Assembly (NCBI RefSeq): GCF_000147695.2
Contig: NC_015958.1
Location: forward strand, 846,501-910,500
Direction of reading: 5' to 3'
Length of the DNA stretch: 64,000 nucleotides
From: Thermoanaerobacter wiegelii Rt8.B1
Lineage (GTDB): Bacteria > Bacillota > Thermoanaerobacteria > Thermoanaerobacterales > Thermoanaerobacteraceae
Shown here: positions 53,561 to 63,843 of the stretch, piece after piece
How the letters are laid out: each line of letters opens with the position of its first letter
Position numbering within the stretch: the first letter of the stretch is position 1
Notes under the pieces: model-generated
What the model was told of the DNA's origin: nothing
The model's input: only the letters and a program-made list of their open reading frames with translations
Databases searched by the model: none
Translations under genes and position numbers: made by a program

Positions 53561-54609
53561 TTGATTAGAAAAGAGATTTCGGCTTTTAAAGTTGCTGCAA
53601 CTTATATAGGAACAGTAGTAGGAGCGGGATTTGCTTCGGGACAAGAAATATTGCAATTTTTTGTATACCATGGAATTAACGGAATTATAGGGCTTTTAAT
53701 TGCTATTTTTATGTTTGTGTTTTATGGGTATGTAATTTTGCGATTAGGTAACAGGCTTAATGCCTCCTCCTATAAAAAGGTCATCATGAAGGCTGGGGGA
53801 CCTTTATTTGGAAGGGTGATAGATTTAGTAGTTACATTTTTTTGTTTGGAGCACTATCTGCAATGATAGCAGGTTGTGGGGCAATTTTTGAAGAGCAATT
53901 TGGGCTTTCTTCTGCTTTTGGTGGTGTAGTAATGGCAATATTATCGGTTGTAACAGTATTAACAGGAATTGGAGGAGTTATTTCTGCCATTTCTTTTGTC
54001 GTACTTTTGCTCTTGCTTGCCGTAATTATTGTGAGTATTTTTTCCCTTTTTTATGTACCAGACATTACGGTTATAACAACTGCTGACTTTCCTTTTAAAG
54101 CTGCAGTAAAAAATTTTGCATTGTCGGGAATACTTTATGCTTCCTATAATCTTTTGATGGCAGTTGCCATTCTTGCTCCTCTTGGACAGAAAACCAACGA
54201 CAGGTCAAAACTAAGATGGGGAGCTATATTAGGAGGAATGGGATTAGGATTAGGAGCATTTTTGATATTTTTTACAATTCTTATAAATATGCCTACTGCT
54301 TCTTTATATGAGATACCCATGCTTTATGTTGCTGGTAAAATTTCGCCGGTTTTGAAATTTGTATACAGTTTTATTTTGATTGCAGAAATATATACTACGG
54401 CTGTTGGAAATCTATATGGGTTTGCGGCAAGGTTTACAGAAGTTGGGTCAGTGAAATATAAGATTTTTACTGTTGCCTCGGGGGGAATGGCCCTTATAGC
54501 TAGTGGGTTTGGTTTTGCAAAACTTGTTCATTATTTATATCCTATCGCTGGTTATGGAGGCATTATTATGCTTATTGGCCTTACATATAGAATAATAAAT
54601 CACAAATAA
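53561..54609 (+). CDS. YkvI-like membrane transporter, frame broken in a T-run
   Basis: The family has about ten helices and belongs to the LeuT-like superfamily; function is unknown. TTG 53561 follows AAGGTGGGA and opens EISAFKVAATYIGTVVGAGF. The frame is lost at seven T (53837-53843): zero frame gives TFFCLEHYLQ and stops at 53866, while the -1 frame (TTG 53842) continues as LFGALSAMIAGCGAIFEEQF to 54609. Eight T would restore a normal 349-residue protein. So the gene is either mutated, recoded or mis-sequenced. Conserved AGFASGQEI remains in the first part. Confidence 0.82.
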
Positions 54610-54715
54610 TTTCAATTTTTGAGGTATAGCTAATTTTTTATCTATAGAATGTCGAAAAATGTAGATGAGTATGTTAAAATATTTAATAGGACTAATGTTG
54701 GACGGAGGTGTAATA

Positions 54716-55375
54716 TTGGGGAACAAATATTTGTACGATAAAAAAACTGTATGCCCAGTATGTAAAAAAGAGTTTACATATACCAAAGTAAGATCTTCGC
54801 AATTGAAGGTGGAAGAAAGAGAAAGAGATTTTTATACTAAATATAAAGATGGCATTAATCCTTTCTTTTATGAAGTTATTGTGTGCCCAAATTGTGGATA
54901 TGCTGCTTTGGAATCTGAATTTGACAGAATAACTAATGACAAAAAGGAAAAAATCTTATCACTGGTAACGGCTAAGTGGGTTAAAAGAGAATTTTCTGGT
55001 GAAAGAACACCTCAAAAAGCGTTAGAAGCCTATTTATTGGCTTTATATTGTTCACAGATAAAAGAAGATAAACCCATAGTTTTTGCGAAGACTTGTCTTA
55101 GAATTGCTTGGATATATAGGATTTTAAATGATAAGGTAAATGAAGAAAAATATTTGAAATATGCATTGGATTCTTATATAAAAGCCTATAGTGGTTCGGA
55201 TATATATGAGGAAGAAATACTTCTTATATACATGATAGCAGAACTTAATAGAATGTTAGGCAATAAAGAAGAGGCATTAAAATGGTATAATAAAGTGATA
55301 AATCATCCTGATAGGTCTCGATATAATTTAATAGTCAATCTTGCAAGAGATGGATGGCAAAGTTTAAAAGAATGA
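54716..55375 (+). CDS. DUF2225 zinc-ribbon/TPR-like protein
   Basis: TTG 54716 sits seven bases after GGACGGAGG; the frame upstream to 54665 is unlikely. The 219-residue protein begins GNKYLYDKKTVCPVCKKEFT and has a second pair in VIVCPNCGYAAL, together a zinc ribbon. The rest is helical, TPR-like, ending KEEALKWYNKVINHPDRS. Family DUF2225, function unknown. Expressed alone, with a terminator on its stop. Confidence 0.88.
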   Translation: MGNKYLYDKKTVCPVCKKEFTYTKVRSSQLKVEERERDFYTKYKDGINPFFYEVIVCPNCGYAALESEFDRITNDKKEKILSLVTAKWVKREFSGERTPQKALEAYLLALYCSQIKEDKPIVFAKTCLRIAWIYRILNDKVNEEKYLKYALDSYIKAYSGSDIYEEEILLIYMIAELNRMLGNKEEALKWYNKVINHPDRSRYNLIVNLARDGWQSLKE

Positions 55376-55410
55376 GGGCATGTTTTTTAGAATGCCCTCA
55401 TATTTTATTT
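55374..55410 (+). terminator. Intrinsic terminator after the DUF2225 gene
   Basis: GAGGGCAT (55374-55381) pairs with ATGCCCTC (55392-55399), followed by ATATTTTATTT. Confidence 0.85.
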
Positions 55411-55442
55411 AGAGAGCAAAAAGTTTAAGAAAGGGGATTGGG

Positions 55443-58118
55443 ATGTATTACGGTAAGAAGCAAATGCAACAAACAATTTACTACTTTGATAAAACTGACT
55501 TTACCGGCTTAAATAGTCAAGAAGCGCAAAAAAGGTTATTGAAATATGGGCCGAATATATTGGAGGAAGGGCACAAAGTTAGTCCTTTGCAAATATTTTT
55601 AAATCAGTTTCAAGATTTTATGGTGATGGTTTTATTGGCAGCAACTTTAATTTCTGCTTTGATGGGAGAATTAGCGGATGCTTTGACAATAACGATAATC
55701 GTCATTTTAAATGCTGTATTAGGATTTATCCAAGAATATAGAACAGAGCAGTCTTTGGAAGCTTTAAAAAAACTTGCAGCGCCTATTGCAAAAGTTTTGA
55801 GGGATGGAGAACAAAAAGAGATAGAGGCTTCTCAGATTGTAATAGATGATATTATTATTTTGGAGGCGGGAGATAAAGTTCCAGCAGATGCTGTTTTGAT
55901 AGAAAGTCATAATTTAGAAGTGGATGAATCGATTTTGACTGGTGAGTCAGTCCCTGTCCACAAGGAAGCTGTAAACAATGTAAAAAGAGCGGTAGTAACT
56001 GATAGTAATGTAGTTTATATGGGTACTATTGTTACGAAAGGAAGAGGGAAAGCTATTGTAACTGCTACAGGTATGCAAACAGAAATGGGGAAAATTGCAG
56101 GAATGATTAAAGATATTGAAGGAGATGAAACGCCATTACAAAAAAGACTCAATAAACTTGGAAAAGTATTAGTAGCAGGAGCTCTTGCTATATGCGGTAT
56201 TGTAATAGTATTAGGAATAATAAGAGGAGAGTCTTTGTATTATATGTTTTTATCAGGTGTAAGCCTTGCAGTTGCTGCTATTCCTGAGGGACTTCCTGCT
56301 GTTGTTACAGTTTCTTTGGCCATCGGGGTACAAAGGATGCTTAAAAGAAATGCATTAATAAGAAAATTACCTGCTGTTGAAACATTAGGATGCACTAATG
56401 TAATATGTACGGATAAGACAGGTACTTTGACAGAGAACAAAATGACTGTGACAAAAGTGTTTTGTGATGAAGAAGTTTTTGAAGTAAAAGGTGATAAAAG
56501 TAAAAAATTTACTACAATGAGAAATAAAGAGAGAAGCGCTTTTAGAAAGATGGTGGAGATAGGGGCATTATGCAATAATGCAAAGATTAAGAGGGAAAAG
56601 ATAAAAATTGGCAAAGAAACTTTAGAAGAAGAAAAATACATAGGAGACCCTACTGAAGCCGCTATACTTTCTTTTTCAATGAAATCAGGACTTTCTCTTG
56701 AGTTGGTAGAAAATATTAAAAGAATGGAGGAAATTCCTTTTGATTCAGATAGAAAAAGGATGTCTGTTATTGTGGAGATAAATGGTGAAAAATATGCTTA
56801 TGTAAAAGGTGCTCCAGATGTAATATTGGACCTTTGTACATATAAATATACAGAAGGCAGAGAAGTGCCCCTTACTGTTTTTGATAAAAAGAGAATATTA
56901 GATATCAATGAAAGTTTTGGCAGGGAAGCTTTGAGAGTATTGGCCTTTGCTTACAAAAAGCTTCCTCCTAAATTTCCAATGGCTGCAGAATTTATAGAAA
57001 AAGATTTGGTTTTTGTAGGATTGGAAGGGATGATAGACCCTCCTCGAGGGGAAGTATATGGTGCAGTTTTAAAATGTAAGATGGCAGGAATAAAACCGGT
57101 TATGATAACAGGTGACCACAAGATTACTGCAACTGCTATAGCAAAAGAATTAAAAATATTAGGGGAAAATGATAAAGTGATTACAGGGCAGGATATAGAT
57201 AACATGGAAGATAAGGACCTTGAGAAAGTTTGTACAAATATTAGTGTTTATGCAAGGGTAACCCCAAAACATAAGCTCAGAATTGTCAGAGTCCTTAAAA
57301 ACAAAGGTTTTACAGTAGCAATGACAGGGGATGGGGTAAATGATGCCCCTGCTTTGAAAGAGGCAGATATAGGTATTGCTATGGGAAAAGGAGGAACAGA
57401 AGTTGCAAAAGAGGCTTCCTCTATGATTTTATTAGATGATAATTTTGCCACTATTGTGGCAGCTGTTGAAGAAGGAAGAATAATTTATGACAATATACGA
57501 AAGTTTATACGATTTTTGCTTTCTTGTAATCTTGGAGAAGTTTTGACTATGTTTTTTGCAGCTTTAATGGCCTTAAAATTGCCTCTTGCTCCAATTCAAA
57601 TATTAATGGTCAATCTTGTTACTGATGGGTTGCCGGCTTTAGCTCTGGGGATGGATCCTCCTGAAAAAGATATAATGATGATGAGACCGAGAAATGCTAA
57701 AGAAAGTGTATTTTCAAGATGGTTGGGTATAAGAATCATTATAGTGGGATTTTTAATGGCATTGAGTACTCTTGGAGCATATGTATTTGCATTAAGTTAT
57801 GGGACATTGGAAAAAGCTAGAACTATAGCTTTTGCTACATTAGTGATGGTAGAGCTGATACACGCCTTTGAATGTAGGTCAGAAAGAAATTTAATTTTTG
57901 AGATAGGGATTTTTACTAATCCTTACTTGGTGTTAGCAGTTTTGACATCATTTTTGCTTTTCTTAGCTACAATATATATTCCACCTTTAAGTGTTGTGTT
58001 TAAGACAACAGTGCTTACTGGCTATGATTGGCTGGTCGTGGTGTTTTTCTCTTCAATAGAATTTGTATTTAACAATCTTTATACTGCTTATATAGTACCA
58101 TTAACTAAGGCGAAGTGA
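55443..58118 (+). CDS. Calcium-translocating P-type ATPase (SERCA/PMR1-like)
   Basis: ATG 55443 behind AAGAAAGGGGATTGG. The 891-residue P2-type pump exports Ca2+ at the cost of ATP. The order is: N-terminal cation ATPase domain, actuator loop [12 protein letters not shown], ion-binding [13 protein letters not shown] near residue 280, phosphorylation site [12 protein letters not shown] near residue 323, nucleotide region [10 protein letters not shown] and KGAPD, hinge [20 protein letters not shown], and a C-terminal helix bundle with [16 protein letters not shown]. Full length for the family. Confidence 0.96.
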   Translation: MYYGKKQMQQTIYYFDKTDFTGLNSQEAQKRLLKYGPNILEEGHKVSPLQIFLNQFQDFMVMVLLAATLISALMGELADALTITIIVILNAVLGFIQEYRTEQSLEALKKLAAPIAKVLRDGEQKEIEASQIVIDDIIILEAGDKVPADAVLIESHNLEVDESILTGESVPVHKEAVNNVKRAVVTDSNVVYMGTIVTKGRGKAIVTATGMQTEMGKIAGMIKDIEGDETPLQKRLNKLGKVLVAGALAICGIVIVLGIIRGESLYYMFLSGVSLAVAAIPEGLPAVVTVSLAIGVQRMLKRNALIRKLPAVETLGCTNVICTDKTGTLTENKMTVTKVFCDEEVFEVKGDKSKKFTTMRNKERSAFRKMVEIGALCNNAKIKREKIKIGKETLEEEKYIGDPTEAAILSFSMKSGLSLELVENIKRMEEIPFDSDRKRMSVIVEINGEKYAYVKGAPDVILDLCTYKYTEGREVPLTVFDKKRILDINESFGREALRVLAFAYKKLPPKFPMAAEFIEKDLVFVGLEGMIDPPRGEVYGAVLKCKMAGIKPVMITGDHKITATAIAKELKILGENDKVITGQDIDNMEDKDLEKVCTNISVYARVTPKHKLRIVRVLKNKGFTVAMTGDGVNDAPALKEADIGIAMGKGGTEVAKEASSMILLDDNFATIVAAVEEGRIIYDNIRKFIRFLLSCNLGEVLTMFFAALMALKLPLAPIQILMVNLVTDGLPALALGMDPPEKDIMMMRPRNAKESVFSRWLGIRIIIVGFLMALSTLGAYVFALSYGTLEKARTIAFATLVMVELIHAFECRSERNLIFEIGIFTNPYLVLAVLTSFLLFLATIYIPPLSVVFKTTVLTGYDWLVVVFFSSIEFVFNNLYTAYIVPLTKAK

Positions 58119-58134
58119 AGTCACTTCGCCTTAT
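58109..58134 (+). terminator. Intrinsic terminator after the Ca2+ ATPase
   Basis: GGCGAAGTGA pairs perfectly with TCACTTCGCC across two bases, then TTATT. It covers the stop codon and probably serves the facing ndk transcript as well. Confidence 0.85.
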
Positions 58135-58163
58135 TAGAGTTTATGCCCTGTCCACAAAAATAT

Positions 58164-58571
58164 TCATGTTAATTCAGGAAACCACAGTGCTATTTCTCTT
58201 TTTGCAGATTCAATACTATCTGAACCGTGAATAATGTTAAAAGTAGTACTAGAAGCAAAATCACCTCTTATCGTTCCAGGGAGGGCCTCTTCCACTTTAG
58301 TAGCACCGTTTAATAATCTAACTATTTTTACGGCGTTTTCTCCTTCTAGTACCATTGCAAAGACAGGACCTGAGGACATGTACTGTATTAAAGGTTTGTA
58401 GTAAGGCTTGCCTTTGTGTTCCTCGTAGTGCTTTTCTAAAAGCTCAATTGTTGGAGTTATTACTTTTGCCGCTTTAAGCCTTAAACCTTTGTTTTCATAT
58501 CTTTTTAATATTTCTCCTATAAGCCCTCTCTTGACACCGTCGGGTTTTACTATAGCAAGAGTGGTTTCCAT
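58164..58571 (-). CDS. ndk: Nucleoside diphosphate kinase
   Basis: The 135-residue enzyme equalises nucleoside triphosphate pools. ETTLAIVKPDGVKRGLIGEI is the standard opening, and the phosphohistidine is in FNIIHGSDSIESAKREIALW. Slightly short, as in other Firmicutes. It starts 5 bases after the MFS exporter stop on the same strand, so the two are likely one transcript. Confidence 0.97.
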   Translation of the reverse strand: METTLAIVKPDGVKRGLIGEILKRYENKGLRLKAAKVITPTIELLEKHYEEHKGKPYYKPLIQYMSSGPVFAMVLEGENAVKIVRLLNGATKVEEALPGTIRGDFASSTTFNIIHGSDSIESAKREIALWFPELT

Positions 58572-58576
58572 TTAAA

Positions 58577-59974
58577 TCAATCCTTTCCTTGTATTAATTT
58601 AACATTATTTCTCACCAGAGAAGTAAAAGCGCATATCAATGAGAAAATTCCTGCAGTTATATAAGCTTCTTTAATCGCAATCATAAAGGCTGCATTAGAA
58701 GAAAATTTTAGAGCTTGATAAACTTTTAACCTGTTGGTAAATATCGCACTTCCTACTGCGATGCCCATTACCATTCCTACATTTCTCATTGTTGCAAGGA
58801 AGGCGGAGGCTACCCCTAATCTGTTTTTTGGTGCACTTCCCATTACTGCACTGTTATTTGGCGTTTGGAAGATAGCATTTCCTATTCCAAAAAGAGCAAG
58901 GCGAGCCATAATGGCAAACATAGTAGATTTTTCCGTTAAAGTTGCCATGAGAAAAAGGGCTGTTGCAGAAATTAGTGCGCCAATAGTTGATAAAATTTGA
59001 GCGCCGTATCTATCAGCTAAAATACCGCTTAAAGGTGCTACGACGAACATGACGAGAGGGAAAGAAGTCATGATTATACCTGCTTTTTCAGTAGTAAATC
59101 CTAGATGCTGAAGGAGGAAAGGGGTTAAAAAAGTCATCGTGTTTTGAGCCATAAAGTTTAGCAGGGTGCTTATGTTTCCAAAAGTGAAAGACCTTATTTT
59201 CAAAAGGGAAAAGTCAAACATAGGAAACTCTACTTTGTTTTCTACGTTGATAAAAATTATCAAAGATGCTATTGATGTAACTAATGCGACTATGCTTGTA
59301 AGAGACGACCAACCCCATGTTCCACCTTCTGAAATAAAAAGCAAAAGGCTTGCAAGAAAAGCAAAGAAAGAAATAGAGCCATAAGGATCGAATTTTTCAG
59401 CTACTCCTTTGTTGTCAGGGACCACAATATGAGCCCATATGTAACCTATTATACCGATAGGTACGTTTATGTAAAATATAGAACGCCAGCCTAAGTATTT
59501 CAAAAGAAGTCCACCTAATGTAGGACCTATCGCGAGACCGATTGATATAGACATAGCGTTGATGCCAAGAGCTCTACCTCTTTCGTTTGGAGGAAACACA
59601 GATGTAATTATGGCGGAAGACATTGACATAAGCATGGCGGCTCCTACTGCTTGAAAAGCTCTCATAATTATCAACATATATATGTTTACAGAAAGACTTA
59701 AAATCGCAGAAGAAATTGAAAAAGTCAAAAGGCCGTACTGATACAATTTTTTGTAGCCTAACATGTCACCAAGTCTTCCAAAAGTCATCATTAAGCTACT
59801 TACAACTAAGAGATATGTCATGGAGACCCAGCTTACTGTTGTTATGTTAGTGTGAAAAATTTTTGTGAATTCTGGCATCGCTATGTTGACAACACTTCCA
59901 TCAATTGGTCCCATAATACTGCCTATGACGACTGCAGAAAGAATTACCCATTTGCTGTAATGTTTTTGTGTCAT
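58577..59974 (-). CDS. MFS transporter, DHA2 (14-helix drug:H+ antiporter) family
   Basis: A 465-residue membrane protein with about fourteen hydrophobic segments. It shows GPIDGSVVNIAMPEF (motif D1 of DHA2 exporters), GRLGDMLGYKKLY (motif A), RAFQAVGAAMLMSMSSAI (motif B) and LGINAMSISIGLAIGPTLGG (motif C, antiporter). It likely expels drugs or dyes; the substrate is unknown. It faces away from amj and precedes ndk. Confidence 0.92.
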   Translation of the reverse strand: MTQKHYSKWVILSAVVIGSIMGPIDGSVVNIAMPEFTKIFHTNITTVSWVSMTYLLVVSSLMMTFGRLGDMLGYKKLYQYGLLTFSISSAILSLSVNIYMLIIMRAFQAVGAAMLMSMSSAIITSVFPPNERGRALGINAMSISIGLAIGPTLGGLLLKYLGWRSIFYINVPIGIIGYIWAHIVVPDNKGVAEKFDPYGSISFFAFLASLLLFISEGGTWGWSSLTSIVALVTSIASLIIFINVENKVEFPMFDFSLLKIRSFTFGNISTLLNFMAQNTMTFLTPFLLQHLGFTTEKAGIIMTSFPLVMFVVAPLSGILADRYGAQILSTIGALISATALFLMATLTEKSTMFAIMARLALFGIGNAIFQTPNNSAVMGSAPKNRLGVASAFLATMRNVGMVMGIAVGSAIFTNRLKVYQALKFSSNAAFMIAIKEAYITAGIFSLICAFTSLVRNNVKLIQGKD

Positions 59975-60028
59975 TTATATCCCTCCGATATCATAGATTA
60001 TACCACGATCTTTGGAAAAAGATAAATG

Positions 60029-60057
60029 TTGAAAAAAAAAGCATTGTACAATATAAT
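60029..60057 (+). promoter_or_regulatory. amj promoter
   Basis: TTGAAA (60029-60034) and TATAAT (60052-60057) are exactly 17 bases apart, a near-consensus vegetative promoter 38 bases ahead of the amj start. Confidence 0.75.
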
Positions 60058-60094
60058 TATAAAGGAATTTAAATAAAGAAACGGATGTGAACAA

Positions 60095-60904
60095 ATGATA
60101 GATGCAAAAAGACTCATAATTGTAGCTTTCTTTACGATGGTTATAAATTTGATTGATACACTTTCTTATTCCATAAGACCTTCTGGTGTAAGAACTCGAA
60201 AGCTTGCTGTTGCTCTTTCGCTTTTTAACATTATGGCTGTGATATCAAGACTATCAAATATGATTCAAGCACCTTTTCTTGGCAGTATTGTAGATATGGC
60301 GATAAAAATGGACAAGGTTCATCTCCTTCAAAATGATATGAGAATTGTACTTTTTTCAGCTACATTAGGGGCATTGATAGGAGCACCCCTGATGCCCACT
60401 TTTGTATCGATTTTTACTGTTGCCATAAATGGAATGGAAGGAGCTGGAACAGTCCCTAAGCTTATTCTTAAGGGGTTTAGATGGAGTAATTTAAAAAAGA
60501 TAAAGAAAAAGATTGTTCTGCCAAGGCTGTCTATGTTAAAAGGTGTCTGGAAGGCTAACATACCAAAAACTTTTTTGATATATAACGTTATTATTACTTC
60601 TATCTACACCACAGGTGTTATATCTTCACTTTACGCCGGAGCTATTATTCCTGAGTATAGAATTACAGCCAGTCAGCTTTCTGGTATTGTAAATGGATTT
60701 GCGACTGTATTGTTTACCGTTGTAGTTGACCCTGTGGCGGCTCTTATAACTGACCAGGCCTTAAGCGGTAAAAGGACCCAACATGATGTGGACAGTATGG
60801 TAGTGCTTCTTGTGTTTGGGAAAATTTTGGGTACATTGCTGGCTCAGCTTATATTTATACCAGCTGCAGATTTGATACTGTTTGTTACAAAATTGATAGT
60901 TTAA
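60095..60904 (+). CDS. amj: Amj-type lipid II flippase
   Basis: The 269-residue protein has six or more membrane helices and the family opening AKRLIIVAFFTMVINLIDTL with SIRPSGVRTRKLAVALSLFN, NMIQAPFLGSIVD later. Amj (B. subtilis YdaH) is an alternate flippase for lipid-linked peptidoglycan precursors, induced in B. subtilis when MurJ is missing or blocked. Monocistronic, with a strong promoter. Confidence 0.93.
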   Translation: MIDAKRLIIVAFFTMVINLIDTLSYSIRPSGVRTRKLAVALSLFNIMAVISRLSNMIQAPFLGSIVDMAIKMDKVHLLQNDMRIVLFSATLGALIGAPLMPTFVSIFTVAINGMEGAGTVPKLILKGFRWSNLKKIKKKIVLPRLSMLKGVWKANIPKTFLIYNVIITSIYTTGVISSLYAGAIIPEYRITASQLSGIVNGFATVLFTVVVDPVAALITDQALSGKRTQHDVDSMVVLLVFGKILGTLLAQLIFIPAADLILFVTKLIV

Positions 60905-61011
60905 CAAAAAATAAAAAATTTTAATACACTTTTTAAGAAAATGGTGTATAATAAAAATTAAAATAAGATTTAATTGCGCTAAGCAATTTGCAGTTAAAGG
61001 AGATGGGGCCA

Positions 61012-61500
61012 TTGTATTTCATTAGCCCAACGAAGGGAAAAATGGATATTGATAAAATGTTCGAAGACATCATGGAATTTGTTGAGGGAGACCGGCAATC
61101 TAATTACAAATTAATGGTGGGCACAGACTCTCAACCAGGTAAATCCGTATGTTTTGTTACTGCTGTAATCATATACCGAGAAGGAAAAGGTGCCAGGTAC
61201 TATTATAGGAAATTTTATAATAAAAAGGTGTTGTCTTTAAGACAACGGATTTTTATGGAGGCTACTTACAGCATTGAAATAGCGAATCAGCTTTTTGAAA
61301 AGATCAATCAGACTGATAAAAAAGATATAAATATACAGATTCATTTAGATGTAGGGGAAAATGGTAAAACGAGAGATATTATAAAAGAAGTGGTTAACAT
61401 GGTGTTAGGATGTGGATTTGAAGCACAAGTTAAGCCTGCATCTTATGGGGCTAGCAAAGTAGCTGATAAGCACACTAAAAGTATGGCTAATATTGGATAA
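61012..61500 (+). CDS. YkuK-like (DUF458) RNase H-fold protein
   Basis: TTG 61012 lies nine bases after AAAGGAG; the TTG at 60988 and ATG at 61003 are before or too near that site. The product (162 residues) reads YFISPTKGKMDIDKMFEDIM, LMVGTDSQPG with an Asp, IHLDVGENGKTRDII with Asp and Glu, and CGFEAQVKPASYGASKVADK with the last Asp, a likely RNase H-like acidic set. In B. subtilis ykuK is a spore/late gene of unknown role. Followed by a terminator. Confidence 0.85.
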   Translation: MYFISPTKGKMDIDKMFEDIMEFVEGDRQSNYKLMVGTDSQPGKSVCFVTAVIIYREGKGARYYYRKFYNKKVLSLRQRIFMEATYSIEIANQLFEKINQTDKKDINIQIHLDVGENGKTRDIIKEVVNMVLGCGFEAQVKPASYGASKVADKHTKSMANIG

Positions 61501-61528
61501 GACCTCTTAAAAAGAAGAGGTCTTTTTT
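61499..61528 (+). terminator. Intrinsic terminator after the YkuK-like gene
   Basis: AAGACCTCTT pairs with AAGAGGTCTT around a short A-rich loop, followed by TTTT. Confidence 0.88.
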
Positions 61529-61618
61529 ATTTAAAAATATTATTGAATAATATTTTTAAAAAGGATATAATGTTTTTAGAAAATAATTATTGTTAAAATA
61601 TTTATGGGAGATGAGCTT

Positions 61619-62806
61619 ATGAAATACGTTTTGATAGGCAATGGTATTGCTGCTCTTAGTGCTTGTGAAAATATACGGAAAAATGACAGAGGAGGTAAAA
61701 TAACCATTATATCAAAAGAACCTTATCCAACTTATTACAGATTGAAATTATCACAATTTTTAGGTAAGGATTTGAATTTTAAGTCTTTGTTGGTCAAGGA
61801 AGAAAATTGGTACACAGATAATAATATAGAACTTATGCTGAACACAAGTGTTAAAAAAGTTGACACAAAAAATAAAAAATTGATACTTTCAAATGATGAA
61901 ATAATAAGCTATGACAGGCTCATAATTGCGACAGGAAGTTCAAGTTTTATTCCTAATGTCTTGGGGAGAGAGAAAAAAGGAGTTTTTGCAATAAGAAGTC
62001 TTGAGGATGTAAAAGACTTAAACGAGTTTATCAAAGATAAGAAAAAAGGCGTTGTAATTGGTGGAGGACTTCTAGGACTGGAAGCTGCCTGGACATTAAG
62101 ACAAAATGGCTATGAAATTACAGTGGTAGAATTTTTCCCAAGACTTTTGCCAAGACAAGCAGATGAAGAAGGATCAATGATTTTGAAAGATATTATAGAG
62201 TCAAATGGGATAAATCTCCTTCTTGGAGCTGAAGTAACAGAAATTACAGGGCAAACTGTAAATGGAATAATATTAAAAGATGGAACAAAAATGGATGCGG
62301 ATTTTGTAATTTTTTCTTCTGGTGTAAAGCCAAACATTGATATAGTAAAAGAAACTGAAATTAAGGTAAATAAAGGGATAATCGTAGATGAGTACATGAG
62401 AACAAATATAGAAGATGTTTATGCAGCAGGAGATGTTGCTGAGTTTAATGGCAAAATATATGGTTTATGGACAGTGGCAATGGCTCAAGGCAAGAATGCA
62501 GGTTTAAATGTTTCTGGCAATAAAACTCTCTATAAGGAAGTTACACCTTCAAGTACACTTAAAATAACAGGTATTGACGTGTTTTCAGCAGGTGATATAT
62601 CGGGCGAAGGAAATATATCAAAAGGATATAGGGGAAATAATGTATATTACAAACTTTACTTTAAAGACGGTATTATTGTTGGTGCAATATTGATTGGAGA
62701 TATTGGGAAAAGTACAAAGTTAAAAAATGCTATTGAATCAAAGCAAGACTTTTCAAATATTTTAAATAAAGGATTTGGAGCAAAAGATATAATTGAAACT
62801 ATATAA
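61619..62806 (+). CDS. FAD-dependent NAD(P)H oxidoreductase (rubredoxin reductase-like)
   Basis: ATG 61619 follows GGGAGATGAG; ATG 61604 overlaps that site. The 395-residue flavoprotein has the FAD dinucleotide fold YVLIGNGIAALSACENI, the second fold for NAD(P)H GVVIGGGLLGLEAAWTLRQN, ATGSSSFIP, and the flavin-binding YAAGDVAEFNG. It lacks the active-site cysteine pair of thioredoxin-like reductases. Best match in type is the NirB/rubredoxin:NAD oxidoreductase group, important for oxygen or nitric-oxide detoxification in anaerobes. The electron acceptor is not encoded beside it. Confidence 0.9.
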   Translation: MKYVLIGNGIAALSACENIRKNDRGGKITIISKEPYPTYYRLKLSQFLGKDLNFKSLLVKEENWYTDNNIELMLNTSVKKVDTKNKKLILSNDEIISYDRLIIATGSSSFIPNVLGREKKGVFAIRSLEDVKDLNEFIKDKKKGVVIGGGLLGLEAAWTLRQNGYEITVVEFFPRLLPRQADEEGSMILKDIIESNGINLLLGAEVTEITGQTVNGIILKDGTKMDADFVIFSSGVKPNIDIVKETEIKVNKGIIVDEYMRTNIEDVYAAGDVAEFNGKIYGLWTVAMAQGKNAGLNVSGNKTLYKEVTPSSTLKITGIDVFSAGDISGEGNISKGYRGNNVYYKLYFKDGIIVGAILIGDIGKSTKLKNAIESKQDFSNILNKGFGAKDIIETI

Positions 62807-62808
62807 AA

Positions 62809-62833
62809 AAGGCATAGATTAATTCTATGCCTT
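62809..62833 (+). terminator. Bidirectional terminator
   Basis: AAGGCATAGA pairs with TCTATGCCTT; A-run on the left, T-residues on the right. It lies between convergent genes and overlaps the end of the PAP2 gene. Confidence 0.82.
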
Positions 62834-63694
62834 AATCGATTTTTCATTTAGTTTAAAAATGTTAAATACATAAGGTGCACCAAGAGAAAGCCACAGTCCG
62901 CAAATTGTATACCTTATAGCGTTAAAAATATTTCCAGAAGGCAACACAAATTTTAATCCCTCTTTAAGTACAAAAAATACAATTATGCCAATTAGTAACT
63001 TCAAAATTTGCTTTTGAAGAGGAGCATGGACAGTAAAATCAAATTTTTCTTTGTCTATAAAATAACCTATTAAAGTACCAGAAATTAAACCCATGTATTC
63101 ATAAATATCCTTGTGAGGGAAAATTAATATAAAAAGCGCAGAGATTAAAATTGACAAAATAATTTTAAAAGATAAACTTATGTTAAAATTGCTTTCTTTC
63201 ACGATGCTATCAATAAGTTCACTTAAAATTATAATTAAAATAGCTATCAATATTCCTCCAGCAATATCCATTGGCCAATGGACTCCTAAGTACATTCTGG
63301 AGAAAGAGACTAGTAACACAATAGCAGTTCCCACATACCACAGCCATTTTTTTTGATAGTGTACCATTAAAGTTCCCCAAACAGTTGTAGAACCTTGTGC
63401 ATGGCCACTTGGGAAAGAATATCCTCCTGCCGATTGTGTAAAAATAGACCTTATTCCTGGATATCCTATAGGTCTTGCTATTTTTGTTATCTCTTTTAAA
63501 ACAGTGTTTACATAGATAGAGCTTATCAATATAAGTCCCAATTTTAGACCAAATCTTTTATCTACACACCAATAAAAGATTGGAATAAAAATAAAATAAA
63601 AACCTGAGCTTCCCAACATGGTTACAGCTATAAAAAAATAATCTAAAAAAGGATTTGAAATTGTTTGAATAGCTTTTAATATTTCTGCTTGCAT
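62825..63694 (-). CDS. PAP2-family membrane phosphatase
   Basis: A 289-residue protein with about six to eight helices. The acid-phosphatase signature is split as usual: KEITKIARPIG (K-x6-R-P), SFPSGHAQGST (P-S-G-H) and SRMYLGVHWPMDI (S-R-x5-H). It dephosphorylates lipid phosphates such as undecaprenyl pyrophosphate or phosphatidic acid at the membrane. The C-terminal helices go beyond the PAP2 core, making it longer than the simplest members. Confidence 0.92.
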   Translation of the reverse strand: MQAEILKAIQTISNPFLDYFFIAVTMLGSSGFYFIFIPIFYWCVDKRFGLKLGLILISSIYVNTVLKEITKIARPIGYPGIRSIFTQSAGGYSFPSGHAQGSTTVWGTLMVHYQKKWLWYVGTAIVLLVSFSRMYLGVHWPMDIAGGILIAILIIILSELIDSIVKESNFNISLSFKIILSILISALFILIFPHKDIYEYMGLISGTLIGYFIDKEKFDFTVHAPLQKQILKLLIGIIVFFVLKEGLKFVLPSGNIFNAIRYTICGLWLSLGAPYVFNIFKLNEKSIKA

Positions 63695-63843
63695 TTTATC
63701 ACCTCAATATATATAATTCACCAAAAAAATTTATTTTCCTTCATGGTTAAAAAATTTAACAAAAATTTAAAGAAAAAAATAAAAAGTGTGGTAAAATTTA
63801 TATAAGCATAATTTTGAATTTAAAAAATTGGGAGGTTATAGAA

